From Planobispora longispora (GTDB taxonomy: Bacteria; Actinomycetota; Actinomycetes; Streptosporangiales; Streptosporangiaceae): a DNA stretch of 64,000 bases. Position numbers and translations under genes: made by a program. Positions within the stretch are counted from its first letter, which is position 1; every line of letters starts with the position of its first letter. This document shows, piece after piece, positions 25,263 to 32,979 of this stretch. The notes beneath the pieces are model-generated. The model searched no databases and was not told the DNA's origin. It worked only from the letters and a program-made list of their open reading frames with translations. Where the stretch lies: NCBI RefSeq assembly GCF_016863135.1, contig NZ_BOOH01000045.1, forward strand, positions 124,001 through 188,000, in the 5' to 3' direction.

Positions 25263-25486
25263 AGCCCCGCCGTACCCCCCGCAAGAAGAGCAACCCGCTG
25301 CGGGGAGTGAGTTACATCGACTACAAGGACGCCGACCTGCTGCGCAGGTTCATCTCCGACCGCGGCAAGATCCGCAGCCGCCGGGTCACCGGCGTCACCG
25401 TCCAGCAGCAGCGACAGCTCGCCCGCGCGATCAAGAACGCCCGGGAGATGGCCCTGCTGCCCTACGCCTCCCGCCCCCGCGGCTGA
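25259..25486 (+). CDS. rpsR: 30S ribosomal protein S18, zinc-free paralogue
   Basis: A 75-residue S18: [42 protein letters not shown] and [20 protein letters not shown], with the ending [10 protein letters not shown]. The family's N-terminal zinc-ligand cysteines are absent. ATG overlaps the CobW-like stop (25259-25262), so both are produced together when zinc is scarce. Confidence 0.92.
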   Translation: MKPRRTPRKKSNPLRGVSYIDYKDADLLRRFISDRGKIRSRRVTGVTVQQQRQLARAIKNAREMALLPYASRPRG

Positions 25487-25638
25487 CGCTTCCGATCCGG
25501 CGGGGTGCCGGCATATTCGACGTCGCGACCCTCCGTCCCGCGCCCGGAGGCGTATACCGTGTGCCCCGCCCCGGCCGGGGTGAGGGCGCCCGGCACGCCG
25601 ATGCCGCCGGCGGCGCCGGCGGACAGGTGGGCGATCTC

Positions 25639-26346
25639 TCAGGGGGTGAAAGCGGCGCGGTGCTCACCGGCCCAGTCGGCGAAGGCGAGCGGGCACTCAC
25701 CGGCGAGCCCCGGATCGTCGCCGCGCTCGTGCAGCTCGGCCACGGCGGTCAGCATGGCCCGGCTGAGCCCCGACTGCACCAGCGCCGCGCCGCGGACCAC
25801 CAGCGGGAGCGTGATCGCGAACAGCACGCCGATCGCGGTGTTGAAGATCACGCCGACCAGGACGCCGTCGCCGAAGCCGAGCAGCTCGGCCGGGCCGTTG
25901 TTGTCCGGGATCCCCTCGAGGATCCACCCGTAGATCGGATAGGTCAGCCCGAGGACCGCCCCGGCCCACCAGGTCACCGTGAGGCAGAACGTCACGACGG
26001 CGATCGGGAAGTTCACGACGGCGTACAGCAGGTCCAGCCACGACTGACCGTTGGCCATCGGGTTCACCAGCCGGCGGAAGAACCCGGCGGCCCGCGGGGC
26101 GGGGCGGTAGCGCGGCCGGGCCACCGGGCGGCCGAGCACCTCGGGCAGCATCCGGCGCTCCAGGTCGGCGAAGCCCCGGGCGAGCATCATGGTCGCCGCC
26201 AGGATCGGCACGCCGATCCACACCACCACCGTCCCGACACCGGCCGAGAAGCCGACGACCGTCAGACAGAAGGCGATCAACGCCAGGGGGAAGCTGATGA
26301 GCAGGTAGCGGGTGTCGATGCCGATGCGGCGCAGGGGGGATCTCAT
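25639..26346 (-). CDS. Stand-alone 'putative sensor' domain without a kinase
   Basis: A 235-residue membrane protein: two hydrophobic pairs (about 14-55 and 108-190) around an ARPRYRPAPRAAGFFRRLVNP linker. It ends QSGLSRAMLTAVAELHERGD...AFTP. This is the N-terminal sensor module normally fused to a NarL-type HisKA_3 kinase, and the QSGLSRAML junction is where the kinase would begin. The stop comes 40 residues later and only 150 bp separate it from rpsR, so no kinase half exists here. The ATG at 26346 is preceded by a CATAGCGT -10-like sequence; a leaderless transcript is possible. Confidence 0.75.
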   Translation of the reverse strand: MRSPLRRIGIDTRYLLISFPLALIAFCLTVVGFSAGVGTVVVWIGVPILAATMMLARGFADLERRMLPEVLGRPVARPRYRPAPRAAGFFRRLVNPMANGQSWLDLLYAVVNFPIAVVTFCLTVTWWAGAVLGLTYPIYGWILEGIPDNNGPAELLGFGDGVLVGVIFNTAIGVLFAITLPLVVRGAALVQSGLSRAMLTAVAELHERGDDPGLAGECPLAFADWAGEHRAAFTP

Positions 26347-26531
26347 GGAGCCAACGCTATGAGCCGCCGGACGGGAGATCGATCCTGCCGACAGGCTTCC
26401 CGGGGTAGGGCTGTCCCTACCATCCCGGATGGCATGGTCTCCGCCCCGAAGAGACCCGTCGACCGCCGGCGGGCACCGCTGTCCTGCGATATCCGCGCCC
26501 GCGCGGGCGATGGGCCCGTAGGCTGCAGTCG

Positions 26532-27089
26532 ATGGTCGCGGGATCCGAGCACACACGCCTGATCGTGCTGCGGGGCAACTCCGCCTCGGGCAAGAGCACG
26601 ATCGCCGCACGGCTGCGCGCCTGCTACGGGCGCGGCCTCGCCGTGGTCGGCCAGGACGTCATCCGCCGCGACATCCTGAGGGAGCGGGACCAGGCCGGTG
26701 CGGCCACCATCGGATTGATCGACGTGGTCGTCCGCTACGCGCTGGACAACGACTACCACGTCGTCCTGGAAGGCATCCTGTACGCCGACCGGTACGGCGC
26801 GATGCTGCAGGCGCTGCGCGCCGGCCATCGGGGCTCCAGCCACTTCTACTACCTGGACGTGCCCTTCGCCGAGACCCTGCGGCGGCACGCGACCAAACCC
26901 CAGGCCTCCGCCTACGGCGAGACCGAGATGCGGGAATGGTTCCGCCCGCTGGACCTGCTCGACACCGGCTGCGAGCAGATCATCGGCCCGGACAGCTCGC
27001 CGGAGGAGACCCTCCAGCGCATTCTGGCCGACACCGGACTCACCACCGCGCACACCCGCGCCGGCGAAGACCGCCAGGCGTTCGGATAA
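26532..27089 (+). CDS. P-loop kinase (AAA/zeta-toxin or uridine-kinase-like)
   Basis: A 185-residue P-loop NTPase with Walker A LRGNSASGKST (14-23, K21), then VVGQDVIRRDIL and a hydrophobic strand HVVLEGILY. This is the layout of small bacterial kinases that phosphorylate small molecules such as nucleosides or antibiotics. TAGGCT at 26519-26524 ends seven bases before the ATG, suggesting a leaderless mRNA. Substrate unknown. No antitoxin partner is adjacent, which argues against a zeta-type toxin. Confidence 0.8.
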   Translation: MVAGSEHTRLIVLRGNSASGKSTIAARLRACYGRGLAVVGQDVIRRDILRERDQAGAATIGLIDVVVRYALDNDYHVVLEGILYADRYGAMLQALRAGHRGSSHFYYLDVPFAETLRRHATKPQASAYGETEMREWFRPLDLLDTGCEQIIGPDSSPEETLQRILADTGLTTAHTRAGEDRQAFG

Positions 27090-27147
27090 GGCCGTCTTGA
27101 AAGAGCTCGGCCCCGAGTGCGCGAGGCGGTGACCTTCTGCGGGATGC

Positions 27148-27447
27148 TCAGGAAGCCCGCCTCGCCGAAAGAAACAGCCAGAACGCTGCCACGAACAGCG
27201 TCGACGACAGCACGAGCATCACCGTGTCCGGCCAGGACCCCGGCTCCATGACGTCCTGCCCCAGGGACGCGGTGAGTCCGAAGGCAGCCAGCGACAACAT
27301 GCCCCAGCCGTAGTACCGGGAGTCATGCTGACCACGCCAGAGAAAAGCCAGGCGGGGCACCCGCTTGACCACCAATGCGTAGACACCGAGGGCCGCAGCC
27401 AAACAGGAGATACCCAGCGTGATCCCCTGCGCCACTCCGATGCCCAT
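27148..27447 (-). CDS. Small membrane protein, hypothetical (99 aa)
   Basis: Three hydrophobic segments (about 1-24, 48-65, 75-95) separated by short charged loops (KRVPRLAFLWRGQHDSRYYG); ends FLSARRAS. The ATG at 27447 is preferred because AAGGAG lies nine bases upstream; a TTG ten codons earlier has no ribosome site. Convergent with the P-loop kinase. Family not recognised. Confidence 0.6.
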   Translation of the reverse strand: MGIGVAQGITLGISCLAAALGVYALVVKRVPRLAFLWRGQHDSRYYGWGMLSLAAFGLTASLGQDVMEPGSWPDTVMLVLSSTLFVAAFWLFLSARRAS

Positions 27448-27649
27448 CCAGGCCAGCTCCTTCTGCAGAAAAAACAATCACGCTTCTCAGACAGTTTGCC
27501 GAATCGTTCTCATATAGATCGAGGACGCCATCACGGCCCGGGGTCGCGGCCCCCGGCCGCGCATGCGACCCGGAGGCCGGTCATGGCAGCGCCCGAATCA
27601 CCCGCCACACAGCCACCGCGCCGGCCCCGGCATGCCGCCGTCTGGAACG

Positions 27650-27910
27650 CTACGACTGCCTGCGCCGGAAAACGCAGGTCATCTGCGGAACGACATCTCC
27701 GGCCAAGCTCTCCGCCATATGACTGAGCCCCCACCCCTCACGCTCGACACCCTCAATCAACTCGGCCGCATCCGGCGCAGCCCAAGGGTTCGTCTTCCCG
27801 TGCTTGGAGCGCAAACGAGCCACGAAGACCGAGCGTCCCTCTCGGTGAGCCTGTCGAGCCTCCTCAAGGAGCTGCTGAAGATCCTGCTCATCGTCTCGAA
27901 ACCACGCCAT
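27650..27910 (-). CDS. Small hypothetical protein (86 aa)
   Basis: Soluble, starting MAWFRDDEQDLQQLLEEARQ and ending MTCVFRRRQS. An amphipathic N-terminal helix is followed by SVFVARLRS and ELIEGVEREGWGLSHMAESL, a pattern seen in short actinobacterial unknowns. The ATG at 27910 is chosen because the in-frame extension upstream is unlike coding sequence. Composition is less GC-extreme than the neighbours, as across 27-30 kb. Confidence 0.55.
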   Translation of the reverse strand: MAWFRDDEQDLQQLLEEARQAHREGRSVFVARLRSKHGKTNPWAAPDAAELIEGVEREGWGLSHMAESLAGDVVPQMTCVFRRRQS

Positions 27911-27989
27911 AGTCCAGGAAACCCTTATCGAAATTGATGTACCGAGCTCATCGGGGAGCAACGACCTAGCGCCCGGAGGGGTTCCCGTT

Positions 27990-28346
27990 GTGGCCACGGC
28001 TCGTGAGCCTGTGGCCCACAGCGCTGCTCGGGCCCGGGTTACGCCTGGAGGCGGCGATTCGCGAGCAGAGGCGACGGCGGCGACCTACGAACGGCTCCGA
28101 GAAGAGTTCACCTATGACGAGGAGACCTGGGTTTCCGTCGGCTTTGTGCGAGATCTGCCTCCCCAGGAGCCCCTGCGACGGGGGATCTGGTCCCTCCTGC
28201 GACGCGGCTGGCTCTCCAACGTCGCCTTCAGTACCCCTGAACACCTCGTCCAGCGCATCCGGCGCGGCCTACGGCACATCCAGTACCGCAGCGAACTCAT
28301 AGACGGCTGCCTCGCCGAGACCGGCCTGGCGATCAGACCTACCTGA
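27990..28346 (+). pseudogene. IS630-type transposase, C-terminal remnant
   Basis: From about 28170 the frame encodes GIWSLLRRGWLSNVAFSTP...RIRRGLRHIQYRSELIDGCLAETGL, the C-terminus of IS630-family DDE transposases. The expected NPVEG catalytic-glutamate segment before GIWSLL is garbled (PPQEPLRR), implying a deletion. Upstream sequence in the same frame is not transposase-like. The sequence after the stop runs to CAGTA at 28380; IS630 elements insert at TA, so this may be the element's right end. A second copy of that end lies at 29821-29903. Confidence 0.65.
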
Positions 28347-28380
28347 GCAACCCGGCCACATCACGAGTTCAACCTCAGTA
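28298..28380 (+). repeat. IS630-type right end, copy 1
   Basis: These 83 bp match 29821-29903 at 74 positions without gaps, in the same orientation. They contain the transposase 3' end and the terminal non-coding part ending in TA. Confidence 0.75.
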
Positions 28381-29239
28381 ATGCAGGGCGGCCGCGAGTG
28401 CCTCGGCCAGGGTCACGGGCGGGCGGCCGATCAGGCGGCGCAAGTCGCCAGAGTCGGTGTACATCTCGCCGCGGTTCATACCGCGGTCAGCGTCAGCGAG
28501 GACCTCCGCCAGCTCGGCGGGTAGGCCCGCGGCGTCCAGTACCTGGGCGAAGTCGGCCACCGGGAGGTCAGCGTAGGCACCCTGCTTTCCGGCCGCAGCG
28601 GAGATCGCGGCGGCGAGCTCAGTCAGGGTGAAGGATTCGTCGCCGCCGAGCTCGTACACGGCGCCGGTGTGGCCTTCAGTGGTGAGGACGACCGCTGCGG
28701 CCTCGGCGTAGTCGGCGCGGGACGCGGCGCTGATCCGTCCCTCGCCTGCGGCGCCGACGACCGCGCCGTTCTGCAGGATCTGCGGCAGTTGGCTGGTGTA
28801 GTTCTCCAAGTACCAGCCGTTGCGCAGCAGCACGCCGGGGATTCCGCGGTCCCGCAGATACGCCTCGGTCTCGCTGTGCGTGGCACCGATGACGGTGGTG
28901 GCCGTGTCCGCGTGCGTCGTGCTCGTGTACGCCACTAGCGACACGCCTGCGGATGCCGCGGCGTCGATCACGCGGCGGTGGTTGGCGACCCGCTCGCCCA
29001 CGGGGACCGAGGCCGAGATCAGCAGCAGCCTGTCCGCCCCCGAGAATGCCTCGGCCAGGCCGTCCGTGTCCGCGAAGTCGGCGCGGCGTACCCGTGACGC
29101 CTCGGTCGGCCAAATCCTTGATCCCGGCGATGTCCCGGCCGGTCGCGATGATGTCCGCGGCCGGGATCCCGCGCCGCAGCAGTGCCTCGACGGTGAGCCT
29201 GCCCAGCTGGCCGGTTGCTCCAGTGACGACGATCGGCAT
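28375..29239 (-). pseudogene. qorB: NAD(P)H:quinone oxidoreductase (QorB/YtfG-like), frameshifted
   Basis: The two halves together make a complete atypical-SDR quinone reductase of the E. coli YtfG/QorB type. N-terminus MPIVVTGATGQLGRLTVEAL (NADPH-binding GATGQLG). C-terminal half VLLRNGWYLENYTSQLP, GAAGEGRISAASRADYAEAA and LAEVLADADRG. The halves are out of frame: restoring one base at the CCC of 29091-29093 gives the continuous DRGVTVRRADFADTDG. The start at 29239 has GGAAGGA at proper spacing. Divergent from its HxlR regulator, as in the ytfG-ytfH pair. The break could be a real mutation or a base-calling error. Confidence 0.8.
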
Positions 29240-29322
29240 GATGGTCATTCCTTCCTTCCGCGCGTGCCTCGCACGCCTGCCGCGGTCCGTCCGCCGCGGG
29301 ATGGAACACAGAATGACCTGAA

Positions 29323-29341
29323 TACTCTCTGTTGGGGAGTA
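29323..29341. promoter_or_regulatory. Putative HxlR operator
   Basis: TACTCTC (29323-29329) and GGGAGTA (29335-29341) form a 7+5+7 dyad with one mismatch in the 150-bp interval between qorB and the HxlR gene. A second GGTA...TACC dyad follows at about 29353-29367. Confidence 0.5.
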
Positions 29342-29392
29342 GCCACTTCTTGGTAGGGTACTTACCGCAGCGAAAGCATTGAGGTGAGCCGT

Positions 29393-29797
29393 ATGGCTGC
29401 TGTCGAGAATGCGACCGGGCCCATGCCGTCATTCGATCCGTACGAGCGCGGCTGCCCGTCGCGGGACCTGCTCGACCAGATCGGCAGCAAGTGGGCGGTC
29501 CTCGTGCTGGGCGAACTCGGCCGGAACGGGACCTCCCGGTTCGGTCATCTCCGGCAGGCGCTGGCGGGCGTGAGCGAGAAGATGCTCACCCAGACGCTGC
29601 GCACCCTCGAACGCGACGGGCTGGTCAGCCGGACCGTCTATCCAGAGGTGCCGCCGCACGTGGAGTATGGGCTGACCGCGCTCGGCCAGACGCTACGGGA
29701 ACCGCTGAAGGCGCTCACGGAGTGGTCCGTGCTGCACATCGAAGAAGTCATCACCGCCCGCGAAGAGTACGACGACCGCACTGAACGCACCAGGTAA
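29393..29797 (+). CDS. HxlR-family regulator (QorR/YtfH-like)
   Basis: A 134-residue winged-helix regulator: CPSRDLLDQIGSKWAVLVLG (residues 21-40), FGHLRQALAGVSEKMLTQTLRTLERDGLVSR and VEYGLTALGQTL. The conserved N-terminal Cys (C21) is the redox-sensing residue in QorR/YodB-type members. The ATG at 29393 follows GAGGTGA. Divergent from the quinone reductase, which it likely represses until quinones or electrophiles modify the Cys. The gene is intact although its target is broken. Confidence 0.9.
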   Translation: MAAVENATGPMPSFDPYERGCPSRDLLDQIGSKWAVLVLGELGRNGTSRFGHLRQALAGVSEKMLTQTLRTLERDGLVSRTVYPEVPPHVEYGLTALGQTLREPLKALTEWSVLHIEEVITAREEYDDRTERTR

Positions 29798-29820
29798 TCA
29801 GCGGCGGCCAGCGGTCTGGC

Positions 29821-29903
29821 CATAGACGGCCGCCTCGCCGAGACCGGCCCGACAATCAGACCCACCTAAGCCACCCGGCGACATCACGAGTTCAACCACA
29901 GTA
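29821..29903 (+). mobile_element. IS630-type right end, copy 2 (fragment)
   Basis: 89% identical to 28298-28380, same orientation, ending CAGTA. The similarity starts abruptly at 29821, only 24 bp after the HxlR gene stop. Together with copy 1 it brackets qorB-hxlR in a 1.5-kb segment. Confidence 0.7.
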
Positions 29904-30004
29904 TGTCCGACGAGCCGCAAGTGCCCTACCACTCACACTCCAGCCGACCTGCCAATATAGACAGCGGTAAAATCACGGGTTTCCAGTGTGATCAAGGGGA
30001 GACG

Positions 30005-30802
30005 ATGGAACCGTCCGGTCGGAGCGGGCGCGTGAGCCCGCCGGCCCGTCGCGTGCTGGCCGAGTTCGTCGGCAGCATGCTGCTGGTGGCCGTGGTGGTC
30101 GGTTCCGGGATCATGGCTCAGACCCTGTCCCCGCAGGATGTGGGGCTGCAACTGCTGGAGAACGCCATCGCCACGGTGTTCGGCCTGGGCGTGCTGATCG
30201 TGGTGCTCGGTCCGGTCTCCGGCGCCCACTTCAACCCGGTGGTCTCGCTGGCCGACTGGTGGCAGGGCCGCCGCACCGGCGCCGGGCTCACCGCCCGCGA
30301 TCTGGCCGCCTATCTGCCCGCGCAGGTCGGCGGGGCGGTCGCCGGGGCGGTGCTGGCCAACGCCATGTTCGCCCAGCCCGCGATCAGCTGGGCGGCGACC
30401 CGGCGCAGCGCGGGCCATCTGTGGCTGGGCGAACTCGTCGCCACCGCCGGGCTGGTCCTGGTCGTCTTCGGCCTGGCGCGCTCCGGTCGCACCGCGGTCG
30501 CACCGGCGGCGGTCGCCGGCTACATCGGCGCGGCCTACTGGTTCACCTCCTCCACCAGCTTCGCCAACCCCGCCGTCACCGTCGGGCGGGCCTTCTCCGA
30601 CAGCTTCGCCGGCATCGCCCCGGCCTCGGTACCCGCCTTCATCGCCGCCCAGCTGCTCGGCGGCGCGATCGGCCTGCTGCTGGTGGCCGGCCTGTTCGGC
30701 CGCCCGACGGCCGGGATCGCTCAGGAAGCGGTCATGGCCCATCCGGCGGGGCCGTCCAGCCGGCCCGCCCCGCGCTCCGAGGAGAGGATCGCCGACCGAT
30801 GA
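30005..30802 (+). CDS. Aquaglyceroporin (MIP family) of the arsenic island
   Basis: A 265-residue channel with six TM helices and two half-helices. The first signature is GAHFNPVVS (NPV instead of NPA); the second is SFANPAVT (intact NPA). Starting at 30005 (MEPSGRSGRVSPP), preceded by GGGGAGA. Overlaps arsC by ATGA. In arsenic operons such channels let arsenite flow out after arsenate reduction, a passive alternative to ArsB. The C-terminal tail is Pro/Ser/Arg-rich. Confidence 0.9.
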   Translation: MEPSGRSGRVSPPARRVLAEFVGSMLLVAVVVGSGIMAQTLSPQDVGLQLLENAIATVFGLGVLIVVLGPVSGAHFNPVVSLADWWQGRRTGAGLTARDLAAYLPAQVGGAVAGAVLANAMFAQPAISWAATRRSAGHLWLGELVATAGLVLVVFGLARSGRTAVAPAAVAGYIGAAYWFTSSTSFANPAVTVGRAFSDSFAGIAPASVPAFIAAQLLGGAIGLLLVAGLFGRPTAGIAQEAVMAHPAGPSSRPAPRSEERIADR

Positions 30803-31203
30803 GCGACAAGCCCAGCGTGCTGTTCGTATGCGTGCACGACGCCGGCCGCTCCCAGATGGCCGCCGCCTGGCTGGCCCACCTGGCACGGGGGCGCATCGAG
30901 GTCCGCTCGGCGGGCTCGGCCCCGGCCGAGGCCGTCAATCCGGTCGCGGTGCGGGCCATGGCCGAGGTCGGCGTCGACATCACCGCCGAGCGGCCCAAGG
31001 TACTGACGAATGAGGCCGTGCGCGACTCCGACGTGGTGATCACCATGGGTTGCGGGGACGCCTGTCCCTTCTTCCCCGGCAAGCGCTATGAGGACTGGAA
31101 GCTCGACGATCCGGCCGGTCAGGGCATCGAGGCGGTACGGCCGATCCGCGATGAGATCCGCACCCGCGTCGAGCGGCTCATCGCCGGACTGTTGTCCTCT
31201 TGA
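30799..31203 (+). CDS. arsC: Arsenate reductase, LMW-phosphatase type
   Basis: A 134-residue protein with the P-loop VCVHDAGRS (C11-x5-R17) and redox cysteines C85 and C89 in MGCGDACPFFPGKRYEDW, then the catalytic-acid region DPAGQG. This is the thioredoxin- or mycothiol-linked arsenate reductase layout. Coupled to the aquaporin, so arsenate is reduced and arsenite leaves through the channel. Confidence 0.94.
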   Translation: MSDKPSVLFVCVHDAGRSQMAAAWLAHLARGRIEVRSAGSAPAEAVNPVAVRAMAEVGVDITAERPKVLTNEAVRDSDVVITMGCGDACPFFPGKRYEDWKLDDPAGQGIEAVRPIRDEIRTRVERLIAGLLSS

Positions 31204-31220
31204 GGCGGGACGCGCTCGTG

Positions 31221-31330
31221 ACCGCGGGCCGCCTCGAGATCGCGAGAACCTTCCAGAACACGGGCCGCCTCAAGATCGTGGGATCCTAGATCGCGGGCCC
31301 TTCCAGATCGCGAGGTCCTTCTAGATCGCG
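31221..31330. repeat. Degenerate repeats between arsC and arsR
   Basis: The 110 bp between the convergent arsC and arsR genes consist of imperfect units built on AGATCGCGGGNCCTTCCAG, in about five steps of 17-36 bp. The array runs into the last codons of arsR. Paired copies could fold into a bidirectional terminator. Confidence 0.5.
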
Positions 31331-31668
31331 GCGGGTTCGGCCAGCGGGGCGAACAGCGCGCCCAGCCTGTTCACCGTCTCCGGGACGATCCAGTAGTAGA
31401 CCCAGGTGCCGCGCCGCTCAGAGTCGATCAGCCCGGCGGTGCGCAGCACCTTCAGGTGGTGGGAGATGGTGGGGGCGGTCAGGTCGAAGGCGTCGGTCAG
31501 GTCGCACACGCACGCTTCGCCCCCGGCGTGGGAGCCGATCATCGACAACAGGCGCAGCCGGACCGGGTCGGCGACCGCCTTGAGCAGCACCGCCAGCTCG
31601 GCCGCCTCGGTCTCGCCCAGCGGCTCGCGGGCGATCGGCGCACAGCAGGCGATGGTGGACGCGGTCAT
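31321..31668 (-). CDS. arsR: ArsR-family arsenite-responsive repressor
   Basis: A 115-residue winged-helix repressor with the metal site ELCVCDL-like EACVCDL (C53, C55), the recognition helix DLTAPTISHHLKVLRTAGLI and the wing RRGTWVYYWI. An extra Cys pair (C8-C9) lies at the N-terminus. Follows the arsO-like and MFS genes on the minus strand. Expected to repress the island until arsenite binds. Confidence 0.93.
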   Translation of the reverse strand: MTASTIACCAPIAREPLGETEAAELAVLLKAVADPVRLRLLSMIGSHAGGEACVCDLTDAFDLTAPTISHHLKVLRTAGLIDSERRGTWVYYWIVPETVNRLGALFAPLAEPAAI

Positions 31669-31680
31669 GAGGGGAGCTCC

Positions 31681-32949
31681 TTACTTCGACGCTGCTCTAA
31701 ATGGTATGCGGTGATAGGCGGTCAACGTGATCGCGGCCAGAGCGCAGCAGGCCGCCACGGCCGCCATCACCGCGGTGTAGCCGACGACTGAGACCAGGAC
31801 GGCGGCGACCAGCGGTGCGACGGCCTTGGCCGCCAGGACCGGCAGCGCCATGGCGCCGCTGATGCTGCCGTAGGCGCCGGTGCCGTACCGCTCGGCCAGG
31901 AGCGCGGGGCGGGCGATGGTCGCCACCCCGAAGCCGAGCCCGAACAGCGTCACCGCCACGATCGCCCCGGCGGTGTCGCGGCCGATCAGCGGCAGCAAGA
32001 GGGCCGCGGCGCCCTGCAGGGCGAAGATGGCGGCAGTGACCAGAGCGATCGGCCGGCGGGCCGACAGCGCGGTGCTGACCAGGCGGCCGGTGACCGACAG
32101 CACCCCCAGCAGCCCGGCCACGCCTGCCGCCAGCACCGCGGAATGCCCCAGAGCGATCAGGTAGGCGACCAGCAGCACCCCCATCACGGCGACCGCGGCG
32201 ATCTGGGCGAAAAAGGCGGCGACCAGCAGCCAGAACGCCCACCCGCGCAGGGCGGCGCGCACGAGGTCGGCGCGGCGCGCCTTCGCCGATGCGCCGGTCC
32301 GGCCGCCCCGGGCGCGGTCGTGACCGGGAAGGATCAGCGCGTGCAGGGGGACGGCCAGAGCTCCGTAGACGGCGGCCAGGATCACCAGGGCGGTGCGCCA
32401 GCCGAAGGCGGCGACCAGGAATCCGGTCAGCGGGAAGAACACGCTGGAGGCGAACCCGGCCACGATGGTGATCACCAGCAGTGCCCGGGACCGCCGGGCG
32501 GGTGCGGAGACGGCCACGACGACGGCGAAGGCCGCCTCGTACAGCACCATCGCCGAGGCCAGGCCGACGAGCACCAGCACCGCATACAGCTGGACCAGGC
32601 TGGTGACCTGCGACCAGGCCAGCACCGCCGCCACGCCGAGCACCGCCCCCGCGGTCATCGGGATCCGGCCGCCGCGGGCGTCCAGCAGGCGGCCGACCCA
32701 TGGGGCGGCCAGTGCCGCGGTCAGCACCGAGCAGGTCAGCGCCCCGGCGACCTGGCCGGTGCCGGCGTGCAGGTCACGGCTCATCGGGGTGAGCAGGACG
32801 GCGAAGGCGTAGTACAGCACGCCGTACCCGGCGGTCTGGGTGATCGCCAGGGCCGTGACCAGGCCCGCGCCGTCCCGGCCCCGGTTCCCGCCGCGTCCGC
32901 CGGCGGAAGGATCAGGAGCCGAGGCGGTGGACGGGGTCAGCTTCCGCAC
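31681..32949 (-). CDS. MFS transporter in the arsenic island
   Basis: A 422-residue permease with 12 predicted helices: GYGVLYYAFAVLLTPMSRDL, VGRLLDARGGRIPMTAG, FGWRTALVILAAVYG. It resembles the MFS members found in actinobacterial ars clusters. GTG start at 32949, 31 bp after the arsO-like gene and 13 bp before arsR on the same strand, so one operon arsO-MFS-arsR is likely. It could export arsenite or an organoarsenical; the substrate is inferred from context only. Confidence 0.78.
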   Translation of the reverse strand: MRKLTPSTASAPDPSAGGRGGNRGRDGAGLVTALAITQTAGYGVLYYAFAVLLTPMSRDLHAGTGQVAGALTCSVLTAALAAPWVGRLLDARGGRIPMTAGAVLGVAAVLAWSQVTSLVQLYAVLVLVGLASAMVLYEAAFAVVVAVSAPARRSRALLVITIVAGFASSVFFPLTGFLVAAFGWRTALVILAAVYGALAVPLHALILPGHDRARGGRTGASAKARRADLVRAALRGWAFWLLVAAFFAQIAAVAVMGVLLVAYLIALGHSAVLAAGVAGLLGVLSVTGRLVSTALSARRPIALVTAAIFALQGAAALLLPLIGRDTAGAIVAVTLFGLGFGVATIARPALLAERYGTGAYGSISGAMALPVLAAKAVAPLVAAVLVSVVGYTAVMAAVAACCALAAITLTAYHRIPFRAASK

Positions 32950-32979
32950 TCGATCACCATACGGCGAGGCGTCCGCGCG

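Noticed and set aside
26532..27089. A zeta-type toxin of a toxin-antitoxin system
   Set aside because: The Walker motif fits, but no small antitoxin gene is adjacent and the gene stands alone, so a generic P-loop kinase is the safer call.
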